64,000 bases of DNA from Aeromicrobium sp. Root236 (GCF_001428805.1 NZ_LMIS01000001.1:1538976-1602975); one strand, 5' to 3'; positions 35,023 through 45,967 are shown, numbered from the stretch's first letter. Numbers and translations are program-made. The notes: generated by a model not told the origin, from the sequence alone.

Positions 35023-35092
35023 CCGTCAGTCGGCTTCGGGCGCGACAACGGTCCAGCCCCGGGCGGGAGCCGGACCGTTCGCCGGCGACGTC

Positions 35093-36280
35093 CTAGCCGA
35101 TCTGGCGAGGGCCCTTTCGCGCGAGGAACGCAATCGGGATCACCCAGCGACGGGAGAGGCCGTACGTCGTGGACGGGCTGCGGGTGACCGTCTCCTTGTA
35201 CTTCACGGCGGCCGCGCCGGTGAGGTGGAACCGCCCCGGTGAGTCGTCGGCCTTGGTGAACTGCACGACCGCGTCGTGGCGTCCGAGGCTCACGGGCTGG
35301 TGGACGTAACCGAACCGGAACGGCTTGGGCGCCTTGCCCCGCAGCAGCCGCCCCACGGTGTCGGCGGCATGAGCTCCCGACGGCATGCCGCTCTGGCAGG
35401 TGCCGTGGAGGACACCCCACGGACGCCGGATCGCGGCGGCATCGCCGATGGCGAGGATCGAGGGGTGGCTGACCGATCGAAGCTGCGGGTCGACGACGAT
35501 GCGCCATTGGGCGTCCACCTCGAGCCCGGCGTCGGCCGCCAGCGGCGGCGCCATGAATCCCGTGGTCCACAGCGTCGCGTCCGACGCGACCAGCTCGCCG
35601 CCGGCCAGCTCGACCGCGTCCGGGAGGATCTTGGTGATCTCCACGCCGGTGCGGTTCTCGATGCCCAGACGCTCGAGCGCGCCGAGAAGGTACGCGCGCG
35701 CCTTCGCGTTCATCATCGGCGCCGGCTCGTCGCGCCCCAGCAGGACGACCCGGAGCGACGGGAACGATTCGGCGATCTCGGTTGCCGCTTCGACGCCGGT
35801 CAGCCCGTTGCCTCCCACGACGACGGTGCCGCCGTCAGGAATCTCGGCCAGGGCCGCCGCCAGGCTCGCCGCCGACGCGGGATCGTTGAGGGTGTGGGCA
35901 TGCAGGTCTGCGCCCGGCACGAGATCCGTCGGCGTCGAGCTGCCGATCGCGTAGATCAAGGTGTCGTAGTCCACCGACGTGACGCCGCGATCGGAGGCGA
36001 GGGTCACCCGGTTGTGCTCAGGATCGAGAGCTGTCGCCCACGCCTGCACGAACTCGATGTCGAGCCCTTGCACGAGCGTCGGGATGTCGAGGTGGGTCAT
36101 CTCCTGCGCGGTCGCCTGCTGATGCATCCGCAACCGCTCGTTGAAGCGCGCGGTCGGATTGACCAGCGTCACGTGACCGCCGTGTCGCCGCGTACGTCGC
36201 GCCACTCGAATGGCGGCCATCACTCCGGTGTAGCCGCCGCCCAGAACCACGATCCGATGACGTGCTGAACTGTCTTTCAT
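35093..36280 (-). CDS. NDH-2-like NAD(P)H/FAD oxidoreductase
   Basis: 395 aa. FAD-binding IVVLGGGYTGVMAAIRVA, NAD-binding VVVGGNGLTGVEAATEIAE, and the third signature SHPSILAIGDAAAI place it with type-II NADH dehydrogenases and related disulfide-oxidoreductase-fold enzymes. The C-terminus lacks an obvious membrane helix and ends with a basic stretch, FLARKGPRQIG. Quinone reductase activity is likely but not shown. AAGGAG precedes the ATG by 7 bases. Confidence 0.88.
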   Translation of the reverse strand: MKDSSARHRIVVLGGGYTGVMAAIRVARRTRRHGGHVTLVNPTARFNERLRMHQQATAQEMTHLDIPTLVQGLDIEFVQAWATALDPEHNRVTLASDRGVTSVDYDTLIYAIGSSTPTDLVPGADLHAHTLNDPASAASLAAALAEIPDGGTVVVGGNGLTGVEAATEIAESFPSLRVVLLGRDEPAPMMNAKARAYLLGALERLGIENRTGVEITKILPDAVELAGGELVASDATLWTTGFMAPPLAADAGLEVDAQWRIVVDPQLRSVSHPSILAIGDAAAIRRPWGVLHGTCQSGMPSGAHAADTVGRLLRGKAPKPFRFGYVHQPVSLGRHDAVVQFTKADDSPGRFHLTGAAAVKYKETVTRSPSTTYGLSRRWVIPIAFLARKGPRQIG

Positions 36281-36361
36281 GGGACTCTCCTTGTCGGGGT
36301 GCTTGCCCCTCAGACGAGATGCCCGGCTCAGACGTGACAGTCCAGCACGACCGAGTCTTGG

Positions 36362-37003
36362 TCAGTCGTAGTCGGACTCGTTGTCGAGCGAGATCCACTC
36401 GGACGACTTCTGCTTGGACGTCGTGCCGTCCTTCTTGATCACGAGCGTGCCGTCGTAGCCCAGCACGGCGTAGGACGTGCCGCCCTTCTTGGCCACGAAC
36501 GCGTCGAGCGAGGGGTCGTAGCGGCCCGGCAGGTCGACGACGTCACCGCCGCTCGGCTTGGTGACGAACCGGAACGACTCACCGGACGCGTCCTTGCCGC
36601 AGATCGAGGTCTTGGCGTCGGTCGTCGTGGTCTTGTAGAGGATCACGGGGTAGGAGCCGCCACAGGCGAGTCCGAGGCCGGACTTCTTCTCCTCCTGGTG
36701 CGTCACCGGGGTCGTGCCGCAGTCGGGCAGCAGGCTGTCCTGCTCGACTCCCTTGACGTTGAACTGGGTGTCGGGCCCTTCGCACGACGCGGACGGCTTC
36801 GGCTTCTTGGTGGGCGCCGTGGTCGTCGGTGCGCCAGTCGTCGCGGTGGTGGTCGACGTCGAGTCGCTGCCGACCGCGAGAGGCTCGGCCTTGTCGTCGT
36901 TGCCCATGAGGCGCCATCCGGCGAAGGCCACGACAGCGAGGACGCCGATCGCGAACAGGGTCAGGAACACCCTCTTCTGCCGCTGGGAGGCGGTCTGACT
37001 CAC
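36362..37003 (-). CDS. Single-pass membrane protein with extracytoplasmic domain
   Basis: 213 aa. Cytoplasmic SQTASQRQKR, helix VFLTLFAIGVLAVVAFAGWRL (residues ~12-32 in two pieces), Thr-rich linker (STTTATTGAPTTTAPTKKP), then an extracytoplasmic domain with four Cys, in CEGPDT, PDCGTT, LACGGS and ICGKDA, suggesting two disulfides. No family recognised. GTG start with GGGGA upstream. Confidence 0.72.
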   Translation of the reverse strand: MSQTASQRQKRVFLTLFAIGVLAVVAFAGWRLMGNDDKAEPLAVGSDSTSTTTATTGAPTTTAPTKKPKPSASCEGPDTQFNVKGVEQDSLLPDCGTTPVTHQEEKKSGLGLACGGSYPVILYKTTTTDAKTSICGKDASGESFRFVTKPSGGDVVDLPGRYDPSLDAFVAKKGGTSYAVLGYDGTLVIKKDGTTSKQKSSEWISLDNESDYD

Positions 37004-37119
37004 AGGTGTTCCCCTTCGATCGACTCCGACGACCCTAACAAGACAGCTCGACTGCGCCACATCGCGGCAATGTCACGGAGACAGCTCGCGAACGGTCTCG
37101 GACCCGTTCGTCGGTGCGC

Positions 37120-38688
<1,569 letters not shown>

Positions 38689-38755
38689 CCTATCGGCCTG
38701 AAAATAATGTGAAGAACGTCGTAACCCTGTGTCACGGCGGTCGTTTTACAGGGTG

Positions 38756-38784
38756 GATCTAACAACACTCCCTCCCGTTAGATC
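38756..38784. promoter_or_regulatory. 8-bp inverted repeat upstream of guaA
   Basis: GATCTAAC (38756-38763) and GTTAGATC (38777-38784) are perfect complements with 13 bases between, inside a relatively A/T-rich gap 68 bases before the guaA start. Either a repressor operator or a small hairpin in the guaA leader. Confidence 0.4.
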
Positions 38785-38808
38785 ATGTGCTGCTCCTCGT
38801 GGCACAAC

Positions 38809-38845
38809 AGGGCCCGACCCGTGAGCTCCCTCCCGGTCGGGCTCT
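38809..38845 (-). terminator. Terminator hairpin of the upstream lipoprotein gene
   Basis: AGGGCCCGACC (38809-38819) pairs with GGTCGGGCTCT (38835-38845) at 10 of 11 positions, loop 15. It lies 26 bases past the stop of the lipoprotein gene on the minus strand. Confidence 0.65.
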
Positions 38846-38870
38846 GTGCATTCCGGGGCCTTGTGCGGGG

Positions 38871-39695
38871 CTACTTCTCCCGGCCCGGCAGGTCGCGACA
38901 CAGCGCTCGGGGGATGTCGAGGTGCTTCGCGGCCGGCACGGCGCATCCTGCCTCGTCGCCTGACGCGACGACATCCCACCCGACCGGATCCTTCTCGCTG
39001 AAGCGGGCGAACCACCGAGCGTGCGTCCCCTTGCCCGCGCACCCGCTCGGTGGGGCCGCTCCGTCACGACTCTCACAGCCCGAGACTACGGCGTCGACGT
39101 CCAGGATGAGCCACCTGCCGTCGCACGCCACGGTCTCGGTCTGCCGCTCGGGCGCGATCTCCACTCCCGACAGAAGCTGGTCGATCCACGCCTGGTCGCA
39201 ATGATCGGTCGGTGGCCCGGTGCAGCCGAACGGCGCTTCGCACTTCTGGAGCTCGCCCAGCTGGTCCTTGGCACCCCAGGCCTGGTTGTTGACGACGACC
39301 TGTGACGCCTTGCTGCCGCGCACTCCGAGGTCGACCACGACGTGCCGCACGCCCTGCTCCCGGCAGTTCGCCTTTCCGGAGGGCGCCACGACGTCCTGAG
39401 TGAGGTTCACGTAGACGAAGTCACGGGCCTCTGCGGGATCGATCTCGACCACGACCGTCGCTCGCGGCTTCTTGCTGCAGCCGGCAGCCACGTCCCTGGT
39501 GGTCAGCCGGAGCATGCCGCGCTCGGGACGCGCCACGGCCTTGGCTTCTGCCTCGTAGGTGCCTGCGGGCTGTATCCCCCGAAACGGCGAGGGACCGGCC
39601 GTGGGGTCGGTACCGTCACCGCACGAGACCAACGCCGCCACGACCATCGCGCCCACAGCCAGCCGACCCACCAGACCTGCCGTCGCCGCGCGCAT
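38871..39695 (-). CDS. Cys-rich lipoprotein of unknown function
   Basis: 274 aa. Signal MRAATAGLVGRLAVGAM... with lipobox ALVSC, so membrane anchored outside. The mature part contains about ten further Cys (e.g. AAGCSKK, ANCREQ, LQKCEAPFGCTG, DHCDQ, VACDG, SGCESR, SGCAGKG, AGCAV, ALCRDL), implying several disulfides. No family recognised. It lies between guaA and the GMC oxidase. Confidence 0.75.
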   Translation of the reverse strand: MRAATAGLVGRLAVGAMVVAALVSCGDGTDPTAGPSPFRGIQPAGTYEAEAKAVARPERGMLRLTTRDVAAGCSKKPRATVVVEIDPAEARDFVYVNLTQDVVAPSGKANCREQGVRHVVVDLGVRGSKASQVVVNNQAWGAKDQLGELQKCEAPFGCTGPPTDHCDQAWIDQLLSGVEIAPERQTETVACDGRWLILDVDAVVSGCESRDGAAPPSGCAGKGTHARWFARFSEKDPVGWDVVASGDEAGCAVPAAKHLDIPRALCRDLPGREK

Positions 39696-39734
39696 TGGGA
39701 CACTCTGTCAGCGTCCCCGCTCCGGCGCCAGCCT

Positions 39735-41435
39735 CTAGCTGACCCCGATGATGGGGAGGTGCAGGGCGGCCGGGGCGTCCGCAGGCACGACGGGGTTCTT
39801 GGGCGGTACCGGCTGGATCTTGCGGTAGGCCTCGCCGACGGCGGGGCGTACGTCGTCCTCGCCCTTGTTGGGCCAGTACGAGATCGCCCGCTCCGCCTGC
39901 GCCGTGATGGTCAGCGAGGGGTTGACGCCGAGGTTGGCGCTGATCGCCGAGCCGTCGACGACGTGCAGGCCCTCGTGGCCGAACAGCCGCTGGTAGGGGT
40001 CGATGACACCGGTCTCCGGCGAGTCGCCGATCGCGCAGCCACCCATGAAGTGCGCGGTGAGCGGCACGTTGAACGGTTCGCCGATCGTGCCGCCGGGCGT
40101 GCCGTCCATGTGCTCGGCCATCCGCTGCACGGCTTCGTGCGCCGGCGGGATGAACGACGGGTTGGGCGCGCCGTGGCCCTGCTTCGAGGTCAGCTTGCGC
40201 CGGCCCGTGATGCCGCGCTTGGTGTAGGTCGTGATCGAGTTGTCGTGCGTCTGCATGACGAGCGCGATGACGGTGCGCTCCGACCAGTGCCGCAGGTCGT
40301 ACAGCTTGAAGATGCGGAACTTCTGCCGCCACATCTCCTTGAGCCACACCCGCCAGCGCGGGGTGCTCGTGCTGCCGTCGGTCAGCACGGTCTGCATCAG
40401 CGACATCGCGTTGGAGCCCTTGCCGTAGCGCACCGGCTCGACGTGGGTGTGCTCGTCGGGGTGGAACGACGAGGTGATGGCGGCGCCGTGGCTGTAGTCG
40501 ACGTCGCGGCCGTTGGCGATCGCGCCGAGGAGTGCCTCGGAGTTGGTACGCGTCAACAGCCCCAGCCGGTCGGACACCCGCGGCAGCGCGCCGCGATCCT
40601 TCATCTTGTGCAGCAGCTTCTGGGTGCCCATCGTGCTGGCCGAGAAGATGACCTGCTCAGCGGTGATCTTCTTGTGCGGGCGGAACCGCTTGTTCGTGCG
40701 CCGGGTCTCGACCTCGTAGCCGCCGCCGGCGAGAGGCGCGACCGAGGTGACCGTCGTGAGCGGGTGCACCTCGGCGCCACCCTTCTCGGCGAGGTAGAGA
40801 TAGTTCTTGACCAGCGTGTTCTTGGCGTTGTGGCGGCAGCCCGTCATGCACTCGCCGCAGTGCTTGCAGCCGGCGCGATCAGGACCGGCGCCACCGAAAT
40901 AGGGATCGGCGACGGTCTCACCCGGTTCTGCCCCGAAGAAGACGCCGACCGGCGTGTGGTGGAACGTGCCACCGACGCCCATGTCCTCGGCGACCTGCTT
41001 GATGATCGTGTCCGCTGCGGTCTCGATCGGGTAGACCGAGACGCCCAGCATGCGCTTGGCCTGGTCGTAGTAGGGGGCCAGCTCGGCCTTCCAGTCCGTG
41101 ATGTGACCCCACGCCGGATCCTTGTAGAACGGGTCGAGCGGCTCGTAGAGCGTGTTGGCGTAGACCAGGGAGCCGCCGCCGACGCCCGCGCCGGACAGGA
41201 TGAGCACGTCCTTGAGCTTGTCGATGCGCTGGATCCCGTAGCAGCCGAGCTGCGGCATCCAGAGGAACTTGCGCAGCCGCCACGAGCTCTTGGCGAAGTC
41301 CTTGTCCTCGAACCGCTTGCCGGCCTCGAGCACCGCGACCTTGTAGCCCTTCTCGGTCAGCCGCAGCGCCGAGACGCTCCCGCCGAATCCCGATCCGATG
41401 ACGATGACGTCGTAGTCGTGTCCGTGATCAGGCAC
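39735..41435 (-). CDS. GMC-family FAD oxidoreductase, ChoD-like
   Basis: 566 aa. FAD-binding VIVIGSGFGGSVSALRLTEKG at the N-terminus (two pieces), and C-terminal VVDGSAISANLGVNPSLTITA with ALAxRA-like end. An internal Cys cluster, GCKHCGECMTGCRHNAKNTL, is typical of the actinobacterial group containing mycobacterial ChoD. Its position between guaA and guaB3 also matches choD. Substrate not established; cholesterol oxidase activity is doubtful even for ChoD. Overlaps the aldehyde dehydrogenase by 8 bases. Confidence 0.9.
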   Translation of the reverse strand: MPDHGHDYDVIVIGSGFGGSVSALRLTEKGYKVAVLEAGKRFEDKDFAKSSWRLRKFLWMPQLGCYGIQRIDKLKDVLILSGAGVGGGSLVYANTLYEPLDPFYKDPAWGHITDWKAELAPYYDQAKRMLGVSVYPIETAADTIIKQVAEDMGVGGTFHHTPVGVFFGAEPGETVADPYFGGAGPDRAGCKHCGECMTGCRHNAKNTLVKNYLYLAEKGGAEVHPLTTVTSVAPLAGGGYEVETRRTNKRFRPHKKITAEQVIFSASTMGTQKLLHKMKDRGALPRVSDRLGLLTRTNSEALLGAIANGRDVDYSHGAAITSSFHPDEHTHVEPVRYGKGSNAMSLMQTVLTDGSTSTPRWRVWLKEMWRQKFRIFKLYDLRHWSERTVIALVMQTHDNSITTYTKRGITGRRKLTSKQGHGAPNPSFIPPAHEAVQRMAEHMDGTPGGTIGEPFNVPLTAHFMGGCAIGDSPETGVIDPYQRLFGHEGLHVVDGSAISANLGVNPSLTITAQAERAISYWPNKGEDDVRPAVGEAYRKIQPVPPKNPVVPADAPAALHLPIIGVS

Positions 41436-42999
41436 GCGGGGTCCTCCTCAGGATCCTCAGTCCAGCAGTCAGCACCTTGGCGTACGTCCGGGACTGCAGG
41501 AACGACGGCCCGGCGACCGGGAAGCCGCGCTGCACGCCGACGGCCTGCGGCTCGGTGTAGCGCAGGATGCCCTCGGCACCCTGCCGTCGACCCAGTCCCG
41601 ACTGGCGCATGCCGCCCATGGGGGCGTCGACGCTGCCGAACGTGGCCGAGAAGCCCTCGTTGATGTTGATCGTGCCGGCCTTGATGCGGGGCGCGATGGC
41701 CCGCGCCTCACGCGGCTTGCCCCAGATGCTCGCGTTGAGGCCGTACTCGCCCTGGTTGGCGAGCGCGACGGCCTCGTCGACGGTCCTGTAGGGGTAGAGC
41801 GATACGAGCGGACCGAACGTCTCGCCGGCGAAGCACTCGGCATCGGGCGTCACGCCCTCGAGCACGGTCGGCTCGAAGAAGTAAGGGCCGAGGTCCGGGC
41901 GCGGCTTGCCGCCGACGAGCACCGTGGCGCCGTGCGCGACGGCGTCCTTGACGTGGTCGGTGACGGTGTCGAGCTGCGCCTGTGAGACGAGCGAGCCGAT
42001 GTCGGCGTCCCAGTCGAGGGCGGCACCGAGGGCGAGGTGCTCGACCCGCGAGACGAACGCGGTCTTGAACTCCTTGAAGCGCGACTCCGGCACGTACAGG
42101 CGCTCGATCGACACGCAGAGCTGGCCCGCGGACGAGAAGCATGCCTGCACGGCGCCGGCAGCGGCCTTGTCGACGTCGGCACTCGGCAGCACGATCATGG
42201 GGTTCTTGCCACCGAGCTCCAGCGAGCAGCTGATCAGCCGGGCCGCGGCCTGCTGGGCGATGAGCTTGCCGGTCGCCGTGGAGCCGGTGAAGCAGACGTA
42301 GTCGGCGCGCTCGATGATCGCGGTGCCGACGACCGATCCGGCGCCGCTCACGACCTGCCACACGTCGGCGGGGATGCCGGCCTTGCGCATCAGCTCGACT
42401 CCGGCGAGGGCGATCAGCGGGCTCTGACTGTCGGGCTTGTGCACCACGGCATTGCCCGCGGCGATGGCCGGGATGCCGTCGGAGATCGCCATCGTCAGCG
42501 GGTAGTTCCACGGGCTGATGATGCCGACGACGCCCTTCGGCACCTGGTTGACCGTGATCGACGTCAGCCCGGGCAGGGCACCGTTGCGGCGGCGCGTCCC
42601 GATCTGCTTCTTGAGGCGCCGGGCGTAGAAGCGGGCGGTCAGGGCGAGGTGCGCGACCTCGTCGAAGGCGTGCGCGCGGCTCTTGCCGGACTCGACCTGG
42701 ATGAGGTCGAGCAGCTCGTCCTGGTGCTCCAGCACGAGGTCGTGGAGCCGCAGCAGCGCCTTCTTGCGGGTGCGGAGCGACGTCTGGGCCCAGGCGCCCT
42801 GCGCCACCCGCGCGCTCACGAAGGCTTCTTCGACGTCGGCGATGCTCGAGACGGGGATCTCCGCGACCGGATCACCGGTCAGCGGCGAGTGGGTCGTCCG
42901 GCTCTCGCCCGACGTCGTACGGATGAGGCCCGTCAGCTCCGCGACGCGGGTCGGCGAGACGGGCGACGTGGTCGTGGCGGGTGAGTCGAGCGCGGTCAT
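41428..42999 (-). CDS. gabD2: Succinate-semialdehyde dehydrogenase-like aldehyde dehydrogenase
   Basis: 523 aa. Catalytic Glu in LELGGKNPMIVL, nucleophile Cys in ACFSSAGQLCVSIERL, NAD(P) fold SPWNYPL and FTGSTATGKLI. The closest family is the GabD2 group of mycobacteria (P-type, succinic semialdehyde). It is translated just ahead of the GMC oxidase, so the two may act on consecutive substrates (alcohol to aldehyde to acid); this is inference. Confidence 0.88.
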   Translation of the reverse strand: MTALDSPATTTSPVSPTRVAELTGLIRTTSGESRTTHSPLTGDPVAEIPVSSIADVEEAFVSARVAQGAWAQTSLRTRKKALLRLHDLVLEHQDELLDLIQVESGKSRAHAFDEVAHLALTARFYARRLKKQIGTRRRNGALPGLTSITVNQVPKGVVGIISPWNYPLTMAISDGIPAIAAGNAVVHKPDSQSPLIALAGVELMRKAGIPADVWQVVSGAGSVVGTAIIERADYVCFTGSTATGKLIAQQAAARLISCSLELGGKNPMIVLPSADVDKAAAGAVQACFSSAGQLCVSIERLYVPESRFKEFKTAFVSRVEHLALGAALDWDADIGSLVSQAQLDTVTDHVKDAVAHGATVLVGGKPRPDLGPYFFEPTVLEGVTPDAECFAGETFGPLVSLYPYRTVDEAVALANQGEYGLNASIWGKPREARAIAPRIKAGTININEGFSATFGSVDAPMGGMRQSGLGRRQGAEGILRYTEPQAVGVQRGFPVAGPSFLQSRTYAKVLTAGLRILRRTPRA

Positions 43000-43031
43000 A
43001 CCCTGAGTATGACATCGCGAGTGTCACATGA

Positions 43032-43045
43032 CTACCGGCCAGTAG
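43032..43045. promoter_or_regulatory. Palindromic operator candidate upstream of gabD2-GMC operon
   Basis: CTACCGGCCAGTAG is symmetric at 12 of 14 positions and lies 33 bases before the dehydrogenase ATG, where a TetR-type repressor would sit. The 266-base gap up to 43266 otherwise holds no gene that I can see. Confidence 0.4.
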
Positions 43046-43265
43046 CAAGACGCTCGTCACGTACGCCGGACCGACACGTTGCAAGTGTGCGCACGCTTCG
43101 TGTCCGGACGATTTCCGAGCGCTCACCCCGGAAAGCCCGGCGTCATGAGCGAAATGAACCGCGCAATTCACGCGACCGACACCATCTGCGGATTCCCGCT
43201 CGCCAGCATGGTTGGCACGCGCAGGACCACTCCCATTCCCTGTCCTGCGCTGAAGGGGAACAACT

Positions 43266-43826
43266 GTGAGCTCATCTCGGGCAGGATTCGTCGACCGTCG
43301 CGACGCCGCCATGGCATCGGTACTGGCCGGCGGGGTGGTCGTGATCCTCGGTTACGCATCGGGGATCGGCATCACCCCGACCGACGCGGCGACCACGGCG
43401 ACCCCGGCACCGCAGAAACCCCCCGCTGCGGTGGCCCCGGCGGCTCCCGTCGTCACTCCCCCCGCCGCCGCTGCGATCGCACCGCCGATGGCCATGCCGG
43501 GCCCCAGCACGATGCCGGACATGTCGATGCCGGCCGACTCGCCCTCGCCGGTGGCCACCGACCCTGAGCCCACACCCACCGAGCCCGCGCCGACCGAGCC
43601 GGCCGACACGTGCCCGCCGTCCGTGCTCGCCAGCGTCCCGGCGGTCGGCCAGCTGACCTCGTCCTTGCTCTCGTCCGTGCTGTCCACGACGCCGCTCGTG
43701 AGCGACCTCGCCGGTCCACCGGTCAAGGGCAAGACGCCGGGCCCGCTGACCTGCCTCATCGGTACGGTCGTCGGCCCGACCTGCTGCACCGAGACGGCCG
43801 CGACCGCCGAGACGGACGACCAGTGA
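43266..43826 (+). CDS. Secreted or membrane-anchored Met/Pro-rich protein
   Basis: 186 aa. One N-terminal hydrophobic helix (MASVLAGGVVVILGYASGIG) after RRDAA, then a Pro/Ala/Thr linker containing a Met cluster, PPMAMPGPSTMPDMSMP, resembling Cu(I)-binding Met motifs, then a C-terminal part with five Cys (DTCPP, LTCLIG, TCCTE). No family recognised. GAAGGGGAAC precedes GTG 43266. GTGA overlap with the CopCD gene points to a copper role. Confidence 0.72.
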   Translation: MSSSRAGFVDRRDAAMASVLAGGVVVILGYASGIGITPTDAATTATPAPQKPPAAVAPAAPVVTPPAAAAIAPPMAMPGPSTMPDMSMPADSPSPVATDPEPTPTEPAPTEPADTCPPSVLASVPAVGQLTSSLLSSVLSTTPLVSDLAGPPVKGKTPGPLTCLIGTVVGPTCCTETAATAETDDQ

Positions 43827-45127
43827 TCGGCCGTCGCGGGCTAGCGCAGCTCGGCGCACTCGCCGTCACCACGACCGCTCTCCTGACGCTGGGCCTGGCC
43901 TCGCCGACGCAGGCCCACGACGAGCTCGAGAAGTCGACGCCCGCCACCGGGTCGACGCTGGAGAAGCTGCCGTCGTACGCGACCCTCGTGTTCAGCGAGT
44001 CCCTCGGCCCCGACGACCTCACCGTCACGTCCGACGGCACCCGGCTCAAGGTCCTGGCGGTGGCCGGCAAGCCCGCGACCCTCAAGGTCGACCTCCGCAA
44101 GGTCAAGCCCGCCAAGACCGTCGTGCTCAGCTGGCAGGCCGAGGACCCGCACGACGGTCACGAGAGCTCCGGCGCGATCGCCCTGCACGTCAAGGAGAGC
44201 GATGCCGGGGCTGCCACGACAGGCGCCGACGCGAATGCGCCACCCGACGACTCACGCCTCATCACCTGGGTGACGGTCTCGGCCCGCATCGTCGGCTACC
44301 TGGCCATGGCCGTGTTCGTCGGCGGCCTCCTGTTCCTCTCGCTGCTCTGGCCGGCCGGCGCCAAGGAGCGCCGCAGCCGACTGCTGCTGGGCATCTCCGT
44401 CGCCGCCGGCATCGCCGCAGCCGCCGCCTCCGAGGCCGTGGTGGTGTGGCGCTCCTCGGGTGGGATGACACTCCGTGAGGCACTCAACGAGGACTTCGGG
44501 CGGGTCACCACCGCGATGGCCCTCCTCTGGCTGCTGGCGGCCGTGGTCGTCGCGGCCGTGTTCCAGCGCGGCGAGAACGTCGTACGAGAGCTCCCCTGGC
44601 GGGTCGCAGCTCTGATCGTGGCTGCCGGCCTCATCCGTACGACCGGGATGAACGCGCACGCGACGCAGGGCGCCCAGCCGACCTGGGGCGCCGCCGCCGA
44701 GTTCCTCCACCTCGTCGGCATCAGTGCCTGGGTCGGCGGCCTCACCGTCATGACGGTGTGCCTGCTCCCCCGCCGCAGCATCGCCGAGCTCGAGCGCATC
44801 GTGCCGAAGTTCTCGACGATCGCGATGGTCTCGGTGCTCGTCATCGTCTCGTCCGGCCTGATCCTCAGCTGGCAGATCATCAGCTCCGTCGACGGGTTCT
44901 GGCACACCCACTACGCCCGCGTCCTGTTCATCAAGCTCGCGCTCTTCGCCACGGTCCTGCTCGCGGCCATGAAGAGCAAGAGCTGGGTGGGCCGCAACCT
45001 GACCAGCTCGACCCACCGGGGCTCCCCGGTCGGCGCGTTCATCGCGTCGGTCGCGACCGAGACCGTGCTGGTCATCGCCGTGCTCGGCGCCGCAAGTGTC
45101 CTGGTCACCTCCAGCCCAGGCGTGTGA
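43823..45127 (+). CDS. CopC-CopD fusion, copper resistance/uptake membrane protein
   Basis: 434 aa. Signal peptide ending ASPTQA, then a CopC domain (residues ~31-125: HDELEKSTPATGSTL, His near the mature N-terminus as Cu ligand, and DPHDGHESSGAIAL with further His). C-terminal CopD domain (~148-430) with eight hydrophobic helices, including VGYLAMAVFVGGLLFLSLLW and WVGGLTVMTVCL. CopC/D fusions import copper or supply it to cuproproteins. Directly followed by the repeat-domain proteins and cupredoxins. Confidence 0.92.
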   Translation: MIGRRGLAQLGALAVTTTALLTLGLASPTQAHDELEKSTPATGSTLEKLPSYATLVFSESLGPDDLTVTSDGTRLKVLAVAGKPATLKVDLRKVKPAKTVVLSWQAEDPHDGHESSGAIALHVKESDAGAATTGADANAPPDDSRLITWVTVSARIVGYLAMAVFVGGLLFLSLLWPAGAKERRSRLLLGISVAAGIAAAAASEAVVVWRSSGGMTLREALNEDFGRVTTAMALLWLLAAVVVAAVFQRGENVVRELPWRVAALIVAAGLIRTTGMNAHATQGAQPTWGAAAEFLHLVGISAWVGGLTVMTVCLLPRRSIAELERIVPKFSTIAMVSVLVIVSSGLILSWQIISSVDGFWHTHYARVLFIKLALFATVLLAAMKSKSWVGRNLTSSTHRGSPVGAFIASVATETVLVIAVLGAASVLVTSSPGV

Positions 45128-45168
45128 ATCACCACCCGAAGGAACCCTCCCTCAGGAAGGCAAGTCAG

Positions 45169-45876
45169 ATGAATCCCTCACCGTCCACCAGTCCATTCCG
45201 GTCACCCGAGCTGCGCAGCCGCAGTCTCGTCGTGATCGCCCTGCTGGCCGCGTTGGCGGCGGCCGCGTCGTTGGTCGCGCTGCGTACGACGTCGACGACG
45301 ACCACCGACGCACTGGCGCCGGCGGCCTCGGTCACGTCCACGAGCAGCTCGGGCGGTCTCCTCGGTGGCCTGCTGCCGACCACCAGCCTGGTCACCACAC
45401 CGGTCGTCACGACGGCACCGGCCGCAGCGCCCGTGGCAGCAGCACCCAGCGGCACGAAGGCCAGCACACCGGCAACGACGACGCCCGCACCGGCAGCCAC
45501 GACCGATCCCATGGCGATGCCGGCGACGAGCGACGTCTGCACGGGGCTCGAGTCGTCGGTCGACGTGTTCCTGCAGCACCTGTACGCCGCACACCTCGAG
45601 ACGAGCGTCGGCCAGCAGGTCACCGACGCCCTGAACCTCGACCAGTACCTCAAGACCCACCTGGTCCTGGTCGAGAACATGCTCAAGCCGCTCCTCGGAG
45701 GCACCCAGCAGACGCTGGACGCCTTCCTCCAGCACGTCTACTCGGCTCACCTCGAGACGAGCCTCGGTCAGCAGGTCAATGACGCCCTGTCGGTCGACCA
45801 GTACGTCAAGACCCACACCGTGTGGGTCGAGAGCCTGATCAAGCCGCTCGTCGGCGCCGATCTCAGCTCGTGCTGA
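45169..45876 (+). CDS. Secreted protein with duplicated His-rich repeat domain (type A)
   Basis: 235 aa. N-terminal membrane helix (residues ~19-38), a long Thr/Ala/Pro linker with one MAMP motif, then a compact domain from Cys124 to Cys235 containing two ~48-residue repeats (133-178 and 185-230). Each repeat has FLQHxYxAHLETS, GQQVxDAL, DQYxKTH and a VE/KPL end, giving three conserved His per repeat. Family unknown to me. The same domain is fused to a cupredoxin in the next gene, which suggests a metal-handling role. Confidence 0.75.
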   Translation: MNPSPSTSPFRSPELRSRSLVVIALLAALAAAASLVALRTTSTTTTDALAPAASVTSTSSSGGLLGGLLPTTSLVTTPVVTTAPAAAPVAAAPSGTKASTPATTTPAPAATTDPMAMPATSDVCTGLESSVDVFLQHLYAAHLETSVGQQVTDALNLDQYLKTHLVLVENMLKPLLGGTQQTLDAFLQHVYSAHLETSLGQQVNDALSVDQYVKTHTVWVESLIKPLVGADLSSC

Positions 45877-45905
45877 CCCAGTCCCCCATCCAGACAACCG
45901 GAGTT

Positions 45906-45928
45906 CTGGCCGAGTCGCAGTCGGCCAG
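45906..45928 (+). terminator. Hairpin between the two repeat-domain genes
   Basis: CTGGCCGA / TCGGCCAG, perfect 8-bp stem, 7-base loop GTCGCAG, 30 bases after the upstream stop. No U-tract, so it is probably a partial terminator or an RNA-stability element. It shares the core GGCCGAGTCGCA with the hairpin after the next gene. Confidence 0.5.
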
Positions 45929-45967
45929 CCACCCGGGTGAACCACAACCCACAGAAGGAGTGGCTCG

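Noticed and set aside
42986-42999. GGGTAT next to the gabD2 start as a SigB-type -10
   Set aside because: It overlaps the start codon and no GTTT lies 14-16 bases upstream.
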